Source: a virus
Reading direction: 5' to 3' (one strand)
Virus record (IMG/VR): IMGVR_UViG_3300009180_000221
Span: 1 to 23,275 of that record
DNA: 23,275 bases
Shown piece after piece: positions 1-8,018 of the stretch. The stretch's first letter is position 1. The number at the start of each line of letters is the position of its first letter. A program made the position numbers and the translations under genes. The notes beneath the pieces were generated by a model. It was not told the origin of the DNA, did not search any database, and saw only the letters and a program-made list of their open reading frames with translations.

Positions 1-607
1 GAGCCTCAATAGTCTCATCTGTTGCGTCTGTGTTTCTGCAGAATTTCTCTATTGCCTGTTGTCTAGCATAGATGTAATCTGCATCAATCTCATTCTTAAG
101 TGATGTAACCGGAGTCAATGGATTGGCACCCCATGAAGTAAGTGAGCTGCCCTCATACAATTTAACCTCAGTAATCTCATACCATCCCTTAGATGGAGTA
201 TTCATGTAGTCTTCATAAGATTGTAGCTGATTCTGTTTAACCGTCTTAAATCCGATTGAATGCTCAGTGATCAGTCCTGACTCTACCATCTTAATGAAGT
301 CCTGCCCTAGTGTATGTGTACCTATCTGACTCTCATATTTCAATCCCATTGCATCCTCCTTAAGTGAAGTAAGCTTGCCTAATGGCTGAGATGAGTCATG
401 ATTGATTAAATGCTTTATTCTAGGTTGAGCACTGTTAGGCCCCTGCTCTCTGATGGTTTTAGTAAAGGCTCCTTTGCGGATAATATCCCCATCACTATCG
501 ACATTGTCAAAGTGTGAGAAATAACCTTGTATTATACCTTTCTTAGGATCAGCATTAACTACCTCTCCTCCTATCACTACATCCTTAAATTTGATTATAC
601 TTTCCAC
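1..607 (-). CDS. HK97-type prohead protease, C-terminus cut by the left edge
   Basis: About 202 codons are open from 607 to the left edge without a stop; the C-terminal end lies outside the window. The product resembles the serine protease (peptidase family S78/U35) that cleaves scaffold and capsid N-termini during prohead maturation. Visible family features are the strand GYFSHFDNVDSDGDIIRKGA near residues 28-47, the segment HLINHD (catalytic His region) and EHSIGFK (catalytic Ser region). The start chosen is GTG at 607, because an in-frame TAA lies 12 bases upstream and no ATG fits. It lies 31 bases downstream of the Mu F-like gene. The usual neighbour, a major capsid gene, should follow beyond the left edge. 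The family call is confident; the exact start is less so. Confidence 0.88.
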   Translation of the reverse strand, partial: MESIIKFKDVVIGGEVVNADPKKGIIQGYFSHFDNVDSDGDIIRKGAFTKTIREQGPNSAQPRIKHLINHDSSQPLGKLTSLKEDAMGLKYESQIGTHTLGQDFIKMVESGLITEHSIGFKTVKQNQLQSYEDYMNTPSKGWYEITEVKLYEGSSLTSWGANPLTPVTSLKNEIDADYIYARQQAIEKFCRNTDATDETIEA

Positions 608-638
608 AATATAAAGTTAATATATTTTTATTAATAAA

Positions 639-1412
639 TTATACTCTTCTAATTAATTTCCCATTAGCATCTCTTCTAGCCCTAAACCCTACAGCACATC
701 TGCAGTTCACTACCTGGTCAGCCGGTACACTCAATCCGTTAGGCTGTTGCCTTGCTCCTGGCTGCATCATTTCAACTGTGCCACTAGCTAGACTGAATGG
801 CTCATCAATAGGTAGCTTTGTTCCGTTCACTATCAGATGATCCTGTCTCGTTCTGTTATCTGTTGCTGCAATCCAAATCTTATCCATTACATTTATTGAT
901 GTCTGAGCATATATCATGGCTGCTCCATTAGCAGCCGTTACCGTCTCAGTCCTAGCAATCCTCCGAGCTCTCATGCCTCCTAGCTCAGAGCTAGCTGTCA
1001 GCTGTCTCACTATCTCATCTATACTCCATCCCTGCACAGCTGCCTCCTGCAATATCCTGACAATAACCTGTCTAGTGTATTCTGTTATTCCCTGAGCATC
1101 ATTAAGCAAGTCTATGCCGTAGTATTGCTGCATCAGCTGTACTATCTGTTCATTAAATGACATTTGCCCCATTGCCTTCTCGTTTGTATCCATCCTTACC
1201 ATCCTTGCCCATTGTGGCCCTACAGTTGTGTATAGTTCTAGCAGCACCTCATAGATGGGAAATGCAGGCACCGACATTATATCCTGTGTCTTTATAAATG
1301 CATTAACCTGAATAGTCAGAGCTTTCTGAAATTTCTTAGTAAAGAGATTTTCTTTCTTTAACTGGAACTGATGCCATGTCTTACTATATTGCTGCTGCTC
1401 CTGACTTGTCAT
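639..1412 (-). CDS. Mu F-like phage head morphogenesis protein
   Basis: This 257-residue protein is a minor head protein of the Mu gpF/SPP1 gp7 type, which associates with the portal and helps build the procapsid. The C-terminal half carries the family signature: RIARTETVTAANGAAM near residues 150-165, the segment DNRTRQDH, and a closing VVNCRC motif before the basic C-terminus RARRDANGKLIRRV. The N-terminal half is helical and poorly conserved, as is usual. It sits between the portal and prohead protease genes, the standard position. Its start overlaps the preceding 64-residue ORF by 29 bases. The family assignment rests on the recognised motif pattern; no catalytic role is claimed. Confidence 0.88.
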   Translation of the reverse strand: MTSQEQQQYSKTWHQFQLKKENLFTKKFQKALTIQVNAFIKTQDIMSVPAFPIYEVLLELYTTVGPQWARMVRMDTNEKAMGQMSFNEQIVQLMQQYYGIDLLNDAQGITEYTRQVIVRILQEAAVQGWSIDEIVRQLTASSELGGMRARRIARTETVTAANGAAMIYAQTSINVMDKIWIAATDNRTRQDHLIVNGTKLPIDEPFSLASGTVEMMQPGARQQPNGLSVPADQVVNCRCAVGFRARRDANGKLIRRV

Positions 1413-1578
1413 GTGTCTGTAGTGTGTTGATTATTTTGACTAGCACTTGTTCTCTTCTCCATTCAACCCTCTGCCTCTTGATGGGGCATGATGGTAATGG
1501 TAACTCTGTTAAAAGAGTCATGTTAATCTTTTTATTGATTGCCGTTGCTATCTCTTCTATGCTCTTTTCGTTATTCAC
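1384..1578 (-). CDS. small hypothetical protein between portal and Mu F-like gene
   Basis: A 64-residue ORF starting with GTG and overlapping the portal stop by 8 bases (GTGAATAA). The same 8-base overlap geometry occurs between the genes ending at 4876 and starting at 4883, which supports its being real. It overlaps the next gene by 29 bases. The sequence begins MNNEKSIEEIATAINKKIN, has a basic centre (RQRVEWRREQVLVKI), and shows no membrane segment or recognised domain. Function unknown. A later start at an internal ATG (MTLLTEL) is possible. Confidence 0.6.
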   Translation of the reverse strand: MNNEKSIEEIATAINKKINMTLLTELPLPSCPIKRQRVEWRREQVLVKIINTLQTHDKSGAAAI

Positions 1579-2902
1579 CTGGTACCGGTATATTGATTGC
1601 CACTAAACCTAAATCAGATAATAATTGTTTTCCTGAGTCTATTATTATTGAGTCCATCAATGGATCATCTAGCTCCTCGAAATCTTGGATGTCTCTCTTC
1701 TCATTCGGAGTGATCCACCACATAGCTGACAATGCATCCGCTTGCATCTTCATATCCTCCTGCAGTGCAGGTATATCTGATAAGTCTATCTCAATCGTTC
1801 TTTTAATATTATCATTGTATAATGGAGTAATGCCGGTTAAGATGGCATCCTTAAGTAGATAGATATTCGGTAATATCGAATTTGTGTACAGCATCTTAAG
1901 AGCTGTGTTCATGTTGTTAAATGTGCTGCTGTCCTGATTATTAAGTAATATCTCAGGCACTTTGTAAGCATTACAAAGCTTTGTAAAGTCCACCCCTGAT
2001 AAGTTACTCACATCTAAATCAGCTAAACTTAATCCCATCTTAAGATAGCCCATCTCACCAGCTGCAAAATAAGGAGCTCCCTTATTGCTGCTGTTGCGTA
2101 GATAGGATGCAAAATCATTCTTTCTCTGTCCTAGTGACTCGATAGCATAGTCAGACTTCTCGTACACAATACCAGGCACGCCACCGTTCTGCATCTGTGC
2201 CACTGAGGCATCCATACCGGCATTGAGTCTCGTTATTCTCTTACTAAGCACATACAATGGAGATAAGCCCCTCCACTGCAATCCATTGGTAATGGTAGGA
2301 TTGTAATACTTTACATGGATAATCTCATCTGTTGTGAAGGTACCATCATAACCAAAATCAAAGTACTTATAACCTGCCACTCTTTGTGGGAATGAGTCTG
2401 TAATGATTACAGTTATATTCTGACTGTTTAATGCATGCAATATAACCTTACCTCTGTTAGGCCCTAGCTCAATGACTTCTTTATATAGGAATAACTCACC
2501 TGTAATGTACAGCAGTGAGTAGTATTTTATCTTATCCTCATAAGTGATGGATTCTAGGAACTGAACAAACTTATCTTTGTCAGGTAAATCCATCATAGCT
2601 TTACGCTTGTAGTACTTACCTAAAATGCTATTCTGTGAATGCTTTTTATATTGCTTCATGGAATTATCCTGCACTACCTCGTATCCATACCATTCAACTC
2701 TAGCCGCTGTGTCTGCAAGTAATGAGATGATAGAGTAAACATCATCTACATTTGTGTATGTGTCAATATTCTCCAGTGTCTGCCACGTTGGGAATATTGC
2801 TGTACTTAGATTGATTGATGCTGATGTTGTTGACCTGGTCTGTAGTGCCTTCTCTTGCTTTACTTTAGTTTTCTTACCAAAGATTCTATCCATTATTCCC
2901 AT
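1571..2902 (-). CDS. HK97-family portal protein
   Basis: The portal forms the dodecameric ring at the capsid vertex through which the terminase pumps DNA. The open frame can be read from a TTG at 2908, but the ATG at 2902 is preferred because MGIMDRIFGKK matches the usual start of HK97-type portals. An ATG at 2893 is also possible. Typical portal features follow: an early variable region, VYSIISLLADTAARVEWYGY (helical wing start), IIHVKYYNP, GLSPLYVLSKRI and a late helix before PEILLNNQDSSTF. About 443 residues is a normal size. It overlaps the large terminase stop by 17 bases and lies between terminase and head morphogenesis genes, as expected. Confidence 0.93.
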   Translation of the reverse strand: MGIMDRIFGKKTKVKQEKALQTRSTTSASINLSTAIFPTWQTLENIDTYTNVDDVYSIISLLADTAARVEWYGYEVVQDNSMKQYKKHSQNSILGKYYKRKAMMDLPDKDKFVQFLESITYEDKIKYYSLLYITGELFLYKEVIELGPNRGKVILHALNSQNITVIITDSFPQRVAGYKYFDFGYDGTFTTDEIIHVKYYNPTITNGLQWRGLSPLYVLSKRITRLNAGMDASVAQMQNGGVPGIVYEKSDYAIESLGQRKNDFASYLRNSSNKGAPYFAAGEMGYLKMGLSLADLDVSNLSGVDFTKLCNAYKVPEILLNNQDSSTFNNMNTALKMLYTNSILPNIYLLKDAILTGITPLYNDNIKRTIEIDLSDIPALQEDMKMQADALSAMWWITPNEKRDIQDFEELDDPLMDSIIIDSGKQLLSDLGLVAINIPVPGE

Positions 2903-4397
2903 ATGCAAATACCATTTTAGGTTTTAATTCAAATATCTCTCTCATCATAAACATGTCCATAAGATCCGGCGAATCCCCTCCGAGCTTCACCTTCATCTCA
3001 TCCTTTCCTATTATCTTTAATTTACCGTCATTGTCAGCCTTATCCCTTCGGATGGCCTTTCTCTCAAATAGGAATCTTTGCCTCACCGTCTGACTCTGAT
3101 CGTACATCTTATCAGCCACTCTCTTACTTATCTTCATCTCTCCTCTAGCCACCCTGTCACCTGTCCTGTAGTAACATTGTGTCTTTAGGTTGAAGTAGTT
3201 TTCTTTTATCAGCCTACCTGATGTCTCATCCTTAATTGGCATCGGTGTAGCTCCACCATTAAATGGTACAGCACCGCTAATAAATCCATCTATGTAAGAG
3301 CCTACGCCATCACTGTCATAACAAATATACCTATTTTCTACTGAATATCTACGAGCCATGTTAGAGATTAATTCTATAACCTGCTTGCCGTCACTCTTAT
3401 CCATGATCTCAATGTCCATCAACTCCATGCCTTCCCAATATCCTACCACTAGCTTATTACTGCCCTTCATGGCTATATCAGCTGTAATGTAACGCCCTAC
3501 ATGATTGACATTAGACAGATTCTCAAACATGCCCATAAATGGCTCGTGCTCATAAACATCATTAGGCGAATTGCTGACTTTCCATCTGCCCTCCAGTAAT
3601 GTCCGCCTAGTGTCTTCGTCTTGGGATAATAAGTTACCTGGATAAGATGGATCTCCCTCCAGTCCTTTTTTGTTATCGTATATGCTGCCACTTACAAAGG
3701 TGATAGATTTTATAAAGTCTTTAGCATTGAGTCCTGACTGCTCTATCATTGGAGCAATGATGTGCCTAGCCTTCTCTTCTACCTCCTCATAACTATCTCC
3801 CCATATGTATGAATCACCGTACTTTATAAAGTATCTGAGCTTACCTCTTCTTTCTAGTATTGGATAGCCTGTGTCCTTATCTATCCACCACTCTACAAGC
3901 TTAAACACCCAGCTCTCAGGATCAGGATTGCACGTTGCCCTAACATAAGGCTTAACACCACAGCTGCTACGATTCCTACTAAGCAAATAAAAGAACATGC
4001 TCTCAGTAAAGTGAGTAAGCTCATCAAAGCCGAGAAAAGGAATCTGGGAGCCCTGCCAATCATATTTATTTTTCTCATATTCGAGATGTCTAAATGATAG
4101 CTTTGCTCCTGATGGGAATTTCCAGTCTAGTGATGACTCTCTAGGCTCTGCTCCGACTGATTGGTAAAGCTTCAATGACGTGTCCCATAGTCCGCCCTCG
4201 TTCCTGATCTGCACAGATGTGCGTCTAAATATTACCCCTCCAAAGTCTGCTATCTTAATGTGTCTCAATGGATCTAGCAACAGAGCAAACGTCTTACCCA
4301 CAAAAGCAGCTGCCCCACCGATTACAATATCTGCAGGGCTGCTCAGTGCTATCTGTTGGTAGCCTGGTTGTGGGGCTATATAGTCTAGTTTTCTAAT
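2886..4397 (-). CDS. terL: terminase large subunit, no canonical start codon
   Basis: The packaging motor ATPase and nuclease. The N-terminal ATPase shows a Walker A-like GGAAAFVGKT and a Walker B-like segment IPFLGFDELTHF. The C-terminal RNase H-fold nuclease is suggested by YITADIAMKGS, CYDSDGVGSYIDG and the late GDSPDLMDMF. The odd point is the start. The first GTG (4301) lies inside Walker A and cannot be right. The frame stays open upstream to a TAA at 4407-4409, and the extra residues NFIRKLDYIAPQPGYQ look like a normal terminase N-terminus. No ATG, GTG or TTG exists there. ATT at 4397 is used here as the best guess; ATA at 4406 overlaps the small terminase stop, and CTG at 4346 is internal. 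A sequencing error is also possible. Confidence 0.9.
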   Translation of the reverse strand: MRKLDYIAPQPGYQQIALSSPADIVIGGAAAFVGKTFALLLDPLRHIKIADFGGVIFRRTSVQIRNEGGLWDTSLKLYQSVGAEPRESSLDWKFPSGAKLSFRHLEYEKNKYDWQGSQIPFLGFDELTHFTESMFFYLLSRNRSSCGVKPYVRATCNPDPESWVFKLVEWWIDKDTGYPILERRGKLRYFIKYGDSYIWGDSYEEVEEKARHIIAPMIEQSGLNAKDFIKSITFVSGSIYDNKKGLEGDPSYPGNLLSQDEDTRRTLLEGRWKVSNSPNDVYEHEPFMGMFENLSNVNHVGRYITADIAMKGSNKLVVGYWEGMELMDIEIMDKSDGKQVIELISNMARRYSVENRYICYDSDGVGSYIDGFISGAVPFNGGATPMPIKDETSGRLIKENYFNLKTQCYYRTGDRVARGEMKISKRVADKMYDQSQTVRQRFLFERKAIRRDKADNDGKLKIIGKDEMKVKLGGDSPDLMDMFMMREIFELKPKMVFAYGNNG

Positions 4398-4402
4398 AAA
4401 GT

Positions 4403-4693
4403 TTATTTATAGATAAGCTCTCCATCTCTACCATTATCAGGAAGTTGTATTATCTGCACTTGCTCTACTACTGATGTCATATCAATCTCAATGTTATCCT
4501 TTGGATTGCCGATTGCATGGCCCCATGCAAACTTAATAAGTGCAGGCTCACCACTATTCAATAGGAATTTTAGGCCCTCTGTTATGGAGCCGTATTGCTC
4601 CTCGATGGCCTTAATAGCCATTTCTCTGATGCCGTATTCCTCAGCATAAGACTTCCTGCCGGCTCCTGGTCTATATCCGCCTTTACCTGCCAT
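4403..4693 (-). CDS. terS: putative terminase small subunit
   Basis: A 96-residue protein directly before the large terminase. The N-terminal GGYRPGAGRKSY matches the basic start common in small terminase-like DNA-binding proteins of Bacteroidota phages. Residues 20-60 are helical (MAIKAIEEQYGSITEGLKFL) and could be the DNA-binding and oligomerisation part. Small terminases recognise the packaging site and hand DNA to the large subunit. The assignment relies on position, size and the N-terminal motif; sequence conservation in this family is weak. The stop at 4403 is a few bases from the presumed start of the large subunit, so coupled translation is likely. Confidence 0.72.
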   Translation of the reverse strand: MAGKGGYRPGAGRKSYAEEYGIREMAIKAIEEQYGSITEGLKFLLNSGEPALIKFAWGHAIGNPKDNIEIDMTSVVEQVQIIQLPDNGRDGELIYK

Positions 4694-4716
4694 ATCAATG
4701 ATTTTTATCGATTATT

Positions 4717-4724
4717 CAAAGTTA
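4717..4724 (-). promoter_or_regulatory. candidate -7 box upstream of small terminase
   Basis: TAACTTTG on the minus strand fits the Bacteroidota -7 consensus TAnnTTTG and lies 23 bases before the small terminase ATG. It overlaps the stop codon of the preceding 53-residue gene. No TTTG or TTG is present at the expected -33 distance, so this is only a weak candidate, perhaps read by another sigma factor. Confidence 0.25.
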
Positions 4725-4883
4725 GTATTTTTTCTTATAAACCTCTGACGTAATTTTAAGCGAATTAAGACGTCTAAATTCTTTGGAAAGGCTTTCCATC
4801 AATTCAATCCTTAAAGTCAAAGGAATGTGGATTAAAATGCGTCTAATGTCATTCTTTAGTAGTTCTTTGTTCTCATTATTCAT
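4722..4883 (-). CDS. small hypothetical protein (53 aa)
   Basis: A short ORF starting with ATG at 4883 and overlapping the stop of the preceding gene by 8 bases (ATGAATAA), which supports coupled translation. The product MNNENKELLKNDIRRILIHI... is charged and helical, with IPLTLRIELMESLSKEFRRL in the middle and a lysine-rich end (YKKKY). No recognised domain. Its position right before the small terminase suggests a packaging or regulatory accessory role, which is inference only. Confidence 0.6.
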   Translation of the reverse strand: MNNENKELLKNDIRRILIHIPLTLRIELMESLSKEFRRLNSLKITSEVYKKKY

Positions 4884-5238
4884 AAATGTATCTGTTTTTA
4901 TGTTTTTTTAGATGGTATCTAGCATTCATTGGGACTTTCTCAATGCTCTTAGCAAATTCTTTAATGGATGTCCATTTCTCACCGGTAAGCTTGTCTGTGA
5001 TGGTTTTCTTAGTCACATACTTACAGCCCCATGTCTTTAGTTTCTCACCATTGCAAATCAAATGGTAAATTACTCTAGTATTTCTGTAACGTTCATCCAT
5101 TAGAACAACAGCCTCCTCAGGAGTAACCGTTGTGGATGTGAACTGGTAAATCAGATTGTTGCAGTTTGACTTCACAGTGTATCTGTAAATCTTTCTGCCA
5201 AACCACAAGCTTTTATCATTATTATCGTAAGTACGCAT
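4876..5238 (-). CDS. hypothetical protein with possible NUMOD-like C-terminal module
   Basis: A 120-residue basic protein preceded by an A-rich leader (AGAAAAAATGCG). The C-terminal third, TGEKWTSIKEFAKSIEKVP then ARYHLKKHKNRYIYE, resembles the short helix-turn-helix NUMOD1-type modules seen in homing endonucleases and related phage proteins (a token for residues to be looked up, an amphipathic helix, a second basic helix). No nuclease motif is present. It is the first gene after the ATCGAT-rich dyad and so may be the first gene of the packaging/head transcript. The domain suggestion is low confidence; the gene itself is well supported. Confidence 0.65.
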   Translation of the reverse strand: MRTYDNNDKSLWFGRKIYRYTVKSNCNNLIYQFTSTTVTPEEAVVLMDERYRNTRVIYHLICNGEKLKTWGCKYVTKKTITDKLTGEKWTSIKEFAKSIEKVPMNARYHLKKHKNRYIYE

Positions 5239-5295
5239 TTTTTCTGTTTCTTATTTATATATATATATATTTTATTACTATAGAGAAAAAGTATA

Positions 5296-5368
5296 AAAAA
5301 TCGATACTATCGATACTACGACATATTAACTCATTGATTATCAATGCTTATGAATAGTATCGATTTTT
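5296..5368. repeat. ATCGAT-rich dyad with tandem repeat, candidate origin or regulatory site
   Basis: A perfect 15-bp inverted repeat (AAAAATCGATACTAT at 5296-5310, its complement at 5354-5368) encloses 43 bases. The left arm begins a tandem direct repeat, ATCGATACT at 5300-5308 and 5309-5317. Inside the loop is a second dyad, CATTGA-TTA-TCAATG at 5332-5346. Further ATCGAT copies follow at about 5395 and in the primase-helicase tail near 5487 and 5496. The flanking stretch 5239-5295 is almost pure AT. The site sits between the primase-helicase and packaging genes. It could be a replication origin, a repressor-binding region, or a transcription end on the minus strand, where a T-run follows. 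Confidence 0.6.
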
Positions 5369-5385
5369 AAATAAATCGGTCTTTT

Positions 5386-7740
5386 TTAGAATAAATCGAT
5401 ATTATCGGTAATAATTTCGGTATATCCATTAGATTTAATTGTAATCTTAAACTCCTTTAACCCATTATTTTGTAGATTTTTCCTATCGATAAAATCGATT
5501 TCTAAAGTTTTATAACCAATTTCTAACCCTTTTTTGAATCTTTTTATTGAATAATCTTTCCTATCAAGCTCGTATTTTGCCAAAAATCCTTTCCATTCAT
5601 CATTCAAATTGAGCCATTGATTAGGATAATTTTCAATCATATTGTCAATATAATCTAGCATATCCTCACCGAATTGCTGTTTAATTTGTTTGCGTTTTAA
5701 CTTGTCAGAATTACCAACCTGTTGCACTCCTTTATTAAGATAATACTTCACACAATAGAATAGAAAATTATAGAATTTCTGCCACTCATCATTATCCCAG
5801 TCATCAAATAGCTTGTGTCCAAAGTGATCAATGGGTGTAAATTTAGAGCTAAAAAATGGAGCAAATTCTAGTACTCTTTGTCTACGTTTAGCATGCTCTG
5901 CATTACTAGCAATACTATAATTAGTAGTAAATGATATTTTAGGAGATTCAGCATAGCTTAAGAATAGCTCATCCTGATTCTTTTTCTCTACTGTCATACC
6001 TTCTGTAATAGTTGGATAATACTTCTCAAAATCTACGTTCTTAGGGCAATCTTCAATCACTACCATCTTTGTTCCTAAGCTAACACGCTGAAATGCAAAA
6101 GTCTTATCAGGTCTGAAATTCTTTCCATCTATTCTAACTGTAGGAATCAATTTACTAACTGCCTGAAAGAATATCCCTTTACCAGTTCCGCCACCTTTAG
6201 CCTCATCATCAGTCTCCTCAGCTAAGATTGGAGCAAATGGCTTGGATGGATCCTTATAGCTATGCAGAATGTAACCTATTAACGATATTGCATAGTTTAT
6301 ACGTTCTAAATCATCCCCTGATATCTTACAGATAAATTCATAATAATCGCATCCAATGGGAGCAAAATCACGATTTACATAGACATCAAAGTCAATAATT
6401 TGAGACTCCCATATAGCCTGGTCAATGCCTCCATAATTAATAACCTCAATCTTATCTTTAGTGATTGTTACGATGCCATTACGGAATGGGAAATAACATT
6501 TGTTTGCTTCATCATGCAGGATCTTAACGTCTGACCTCTCAATATATTCAAAGAATGAATCTGTAAAGATTGAATTGGTTTGCTTTATAATTGCCTCCAT
6601 TACATCTATATGACCGGCTTCAATAAGCTTCTTTTTTATAAATTTCTTTATATTCTCAGGGAATACTTCTCTTACTTTCTTATTGTCAATCTGAATAAGC
6701 CTGTAAATACCTGACTTAGCATCATGGAAATAAAGCTGAAACTGATGTGAGTATAACCATTCCAATAGCTGATATTTTTGTATAGTAACGCCACCATTAC
6801 GGTTATATGTCCAAAACCATCCATCAGTATTTTTTGTGCCGTAAATATCTGATAGCTGTTTAGCTGCCTTTTTATAATCGTTGCCACATTCTAGCATAGC
6901 ATAAACACCGAAAGGATTATATCCTTTGTTCTCGAACTGCGAACTGGTAGTGTGTACATAAAATATCCTAGTATCAGTGAAAAAAACTGCAGATGTTGCA
7001 CTGGTAGTGTTACCTGGTCTTAGAAATAGAATCTTGTTTCCTGATTCTATAACTTTAGTCCATCCATGCTTCTCTAGTAGTGCCACAACATCACCTCTTT
7101 TATTATAATCATCCCAAGTAGTAAGCTTGTCATTATTATGAGCAATGATAGGCTGTTTAACCTCTTCAATTATCTGATTAAATTCTCTAGCACAGCTGAG
7201 CAGTGTATCTCGTTCATCTGAACTGATAATAGGTATCTCATTAATTTGATATGGCTGATATCCTGCAGATGGAGGAGCCACTACATAGCCGCCCTCACCT
7301 CTTGTCTCAATAAGTACACATTGCTTTATGTTAGGATTGTTGTTCAGCTCATCATCATTAGCAGGGCGTTCTGCAAGCTTTTGATTTCCTTCTATGAATT
7401 CGCATCTATAGTAAATATGGTAGCCGTTTGACTTAGTCTCAACTATTAATAATTTAGAGTAGAGCACAGGATTAGCATTGATAATCTTATCAGCATAGTG
7501 ATTGAAGTTTACACCATACTTGCAATCTACGTCTATTATCTCTAGGTTGCCACTTACTGCACCGGCAATGACTGCAATTCCCTGAGCCTTAGGATTGTTA
7601 AACATTAAAGACAGCTGATCATCACTGGCTATATTAGATTGATATTGTTTCCATTGTCCGATGGATCTCTTTGAGCTATCAGTTGAGATTACTGATAATC
7701 CTTTGCTCTTGTATTTGAGTGCCGATTGTAATAAGTTCAT
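5386..7740 (-). CDS. primase-polymerase / SF3 helicase fusion
   Basis: A 784-residue replication protein. The N-terminus looks like an archaeo-eukaryotic primase-type prim-pol domain: LEIIDVDCK (metal-binding D70, D72), GYHIYYR at 106-112, and ETRGEGGYVVAPPS at 145-158. A middle region (about 210-300) resembles the linker found in related phage primases. The C-terminus is a superfamily 3/D5-like helicase with Walker A GGGTGKG (516-522), Walker B MVVIEDCPK (559-567) and an SFTTN sensor segment. Such proteins prime and unwind DNA at the origin. The start overlaps the VRR-NUC gene by 62 bases; no later Met fits the conserved N-terminus (LQSALKYKSKGLSVIS), so the overlap is probably real. The ATCGAT dyad lies immediately downstream. 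Confidence 0.88.
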   Translation of the reverse strand: MNLLQSALKYKSKGLSVISTDSSKRSIGQWKQYQSNIASDDQLSLMFNNPKAQGIAVIAGAVSGNLEIIDVDCKYGVNFNHYADKIINANPVLYSKLLIVETKSNGYHIYYRCEFIEGNQKLAERPANDDELNNNPNIKQCVLIETRGEGGYVVAPPSAGYQPYQINEIPIISSDERDTLLSCAREFNQIIEEVKQPIIAHNNDKLTTWDDYNKRGDVVALLEKHGWTKVIESGNKILFLRPGNTTSATSAVFFTDTRIFYVHTTSSQFENKGYNPFGVYAMLECGNDYKKAAKQLSDIYGTKNTDGWFWTYNRNGGVTIQKYQLLEWLYSHQFQLYFHDAKSGIYRLIQIDNKKVREVFPENIKKFIKKKLIEAGHIDVMEAIIKQTNSIFTDSFFEYIERSDVKILHDEANKCYFPFRNGIVTITKDKIEVINYGGIDQAIWESQIIDFDVYVNRDFAPIGCDYYEFICKISGDDLERINYAISLIGYILHSYKDPSKPFAPILAEETDDEAKGGGTGKGIFFQAVSKLIPTVRIDGKNFRPDKTFAFQRVSLGTKMVVIEDCPKNVDFEKYYPTITEGMTVEKKNQDELFLSYAESPKISFTTNYSIASNAEHAKRRQRVLEFAPFFSSKFTPIDHFGHKLFDDWDNDEWQKFYNFLFYCVKYYLNKGVQQVGNSDKLKRKQIKQQFGEDMLDYIDNMIENYPNQWLNLNDEWKGFLAKYELDRKDYSIKRFKKGLEIGYKTLEIDFIDRKNLQNNGLKEFKITIKSNGYTEIITDNIDLF

Positions 7741-7990
7741 TTTGTAGATGTGTTAGTGAGTGAGTAGTTATGACTATGAAACCATGATCTTGTAATTGTT
7801 TGTGTCGATATTTCTGCAGTTCAGATAATTTGCCAGTTGGAGTCTTGACTTCTATAAAAAAAAGCACTCCATTCTGTAGGGCTTGTAGGTCAGGCCATCC
7901 ATTCTTATTAGTCTGAATGACCTTAACTACATACATCCCTAGTGACTCTAACCAAATTATAATATCATGCTGAATGTCTGACTCTTTCAT
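7679..7990 (-). CDS. VRR-NUC domain nuclease
   Basis: A 103-residue stand-alone VRR-NUC protein of the PD-(D/E)XK superfamily. The core is GWPDL (active-site Asp), then FFIEVKTPTGKLSELQ (E-x-K) and QDHGFIVI. Small phage VRR-NUC proteins act on branched or structured DNA in some systems, and are often found beside primase and helicase genes, as here. The size matches the single-domain family. A 7-bp hairpin ends one base before the start codon. The 3' end overlaps the primase-helicase by 62 bases. Confidence 0.88.
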   Translation of the reverse strand: MKESDIQHDIIIWLESLGMYVVKVIQTNKNGWPDLQALQNGVLFFIEVKTPTGKLSELQKYRHKQLQDHGFIVITTHSLTHLQNELITIGTQIQEQRIISNLN

Positions 7991-7991
7991 A

Positions 7992-8010
7992 ATGCCTCCA
8001 GTTGAGGCAT
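7992..8010 (-). promoter_or_regulatory. hairpin abutting the VRR-NUC start codon
   Basis: On the minus strand ATGCCTC-AACTG-GAGGCAT forms a perfect 7-bp stem with a 5-base loop and ends one base before the VRR-NUC ATG. It would cover the ribosome entry region. A TATATTTG box (8018-8011) lies just upstream, but without a -33 element. Translational control is an inference. Confidence 0.45.
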
Positions 8011-8018
8011 CAAATATA

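Noticed and set aside
1376-1862. Plus-strand ORFs near 1376-1862, and similar plus-strand ORFs elsewhere
   Set aside because: They lie opposite strong minus-strand genes, read as low-complexity Ser/Cys/Ile-rich peptides, and have no domains.
3497-4078. Two minus-strand ORFs inside the large terminase
   Set aside because: They are out-of-frame shadows with no domains and fully overlap the terminase.
6672-6887. 71-residue minus-strand ORF inside the primase-helicase gene
   Set aside because: Out-of-frame shadow within a long real gene.
8011-8018. TATATTTG as a full promoter for the VRR-NUC gene
   Set aside because: No TTTG or TTG at the -33 distance, and it partly overlaps a hairpin region, so it is not listed as a promoter.
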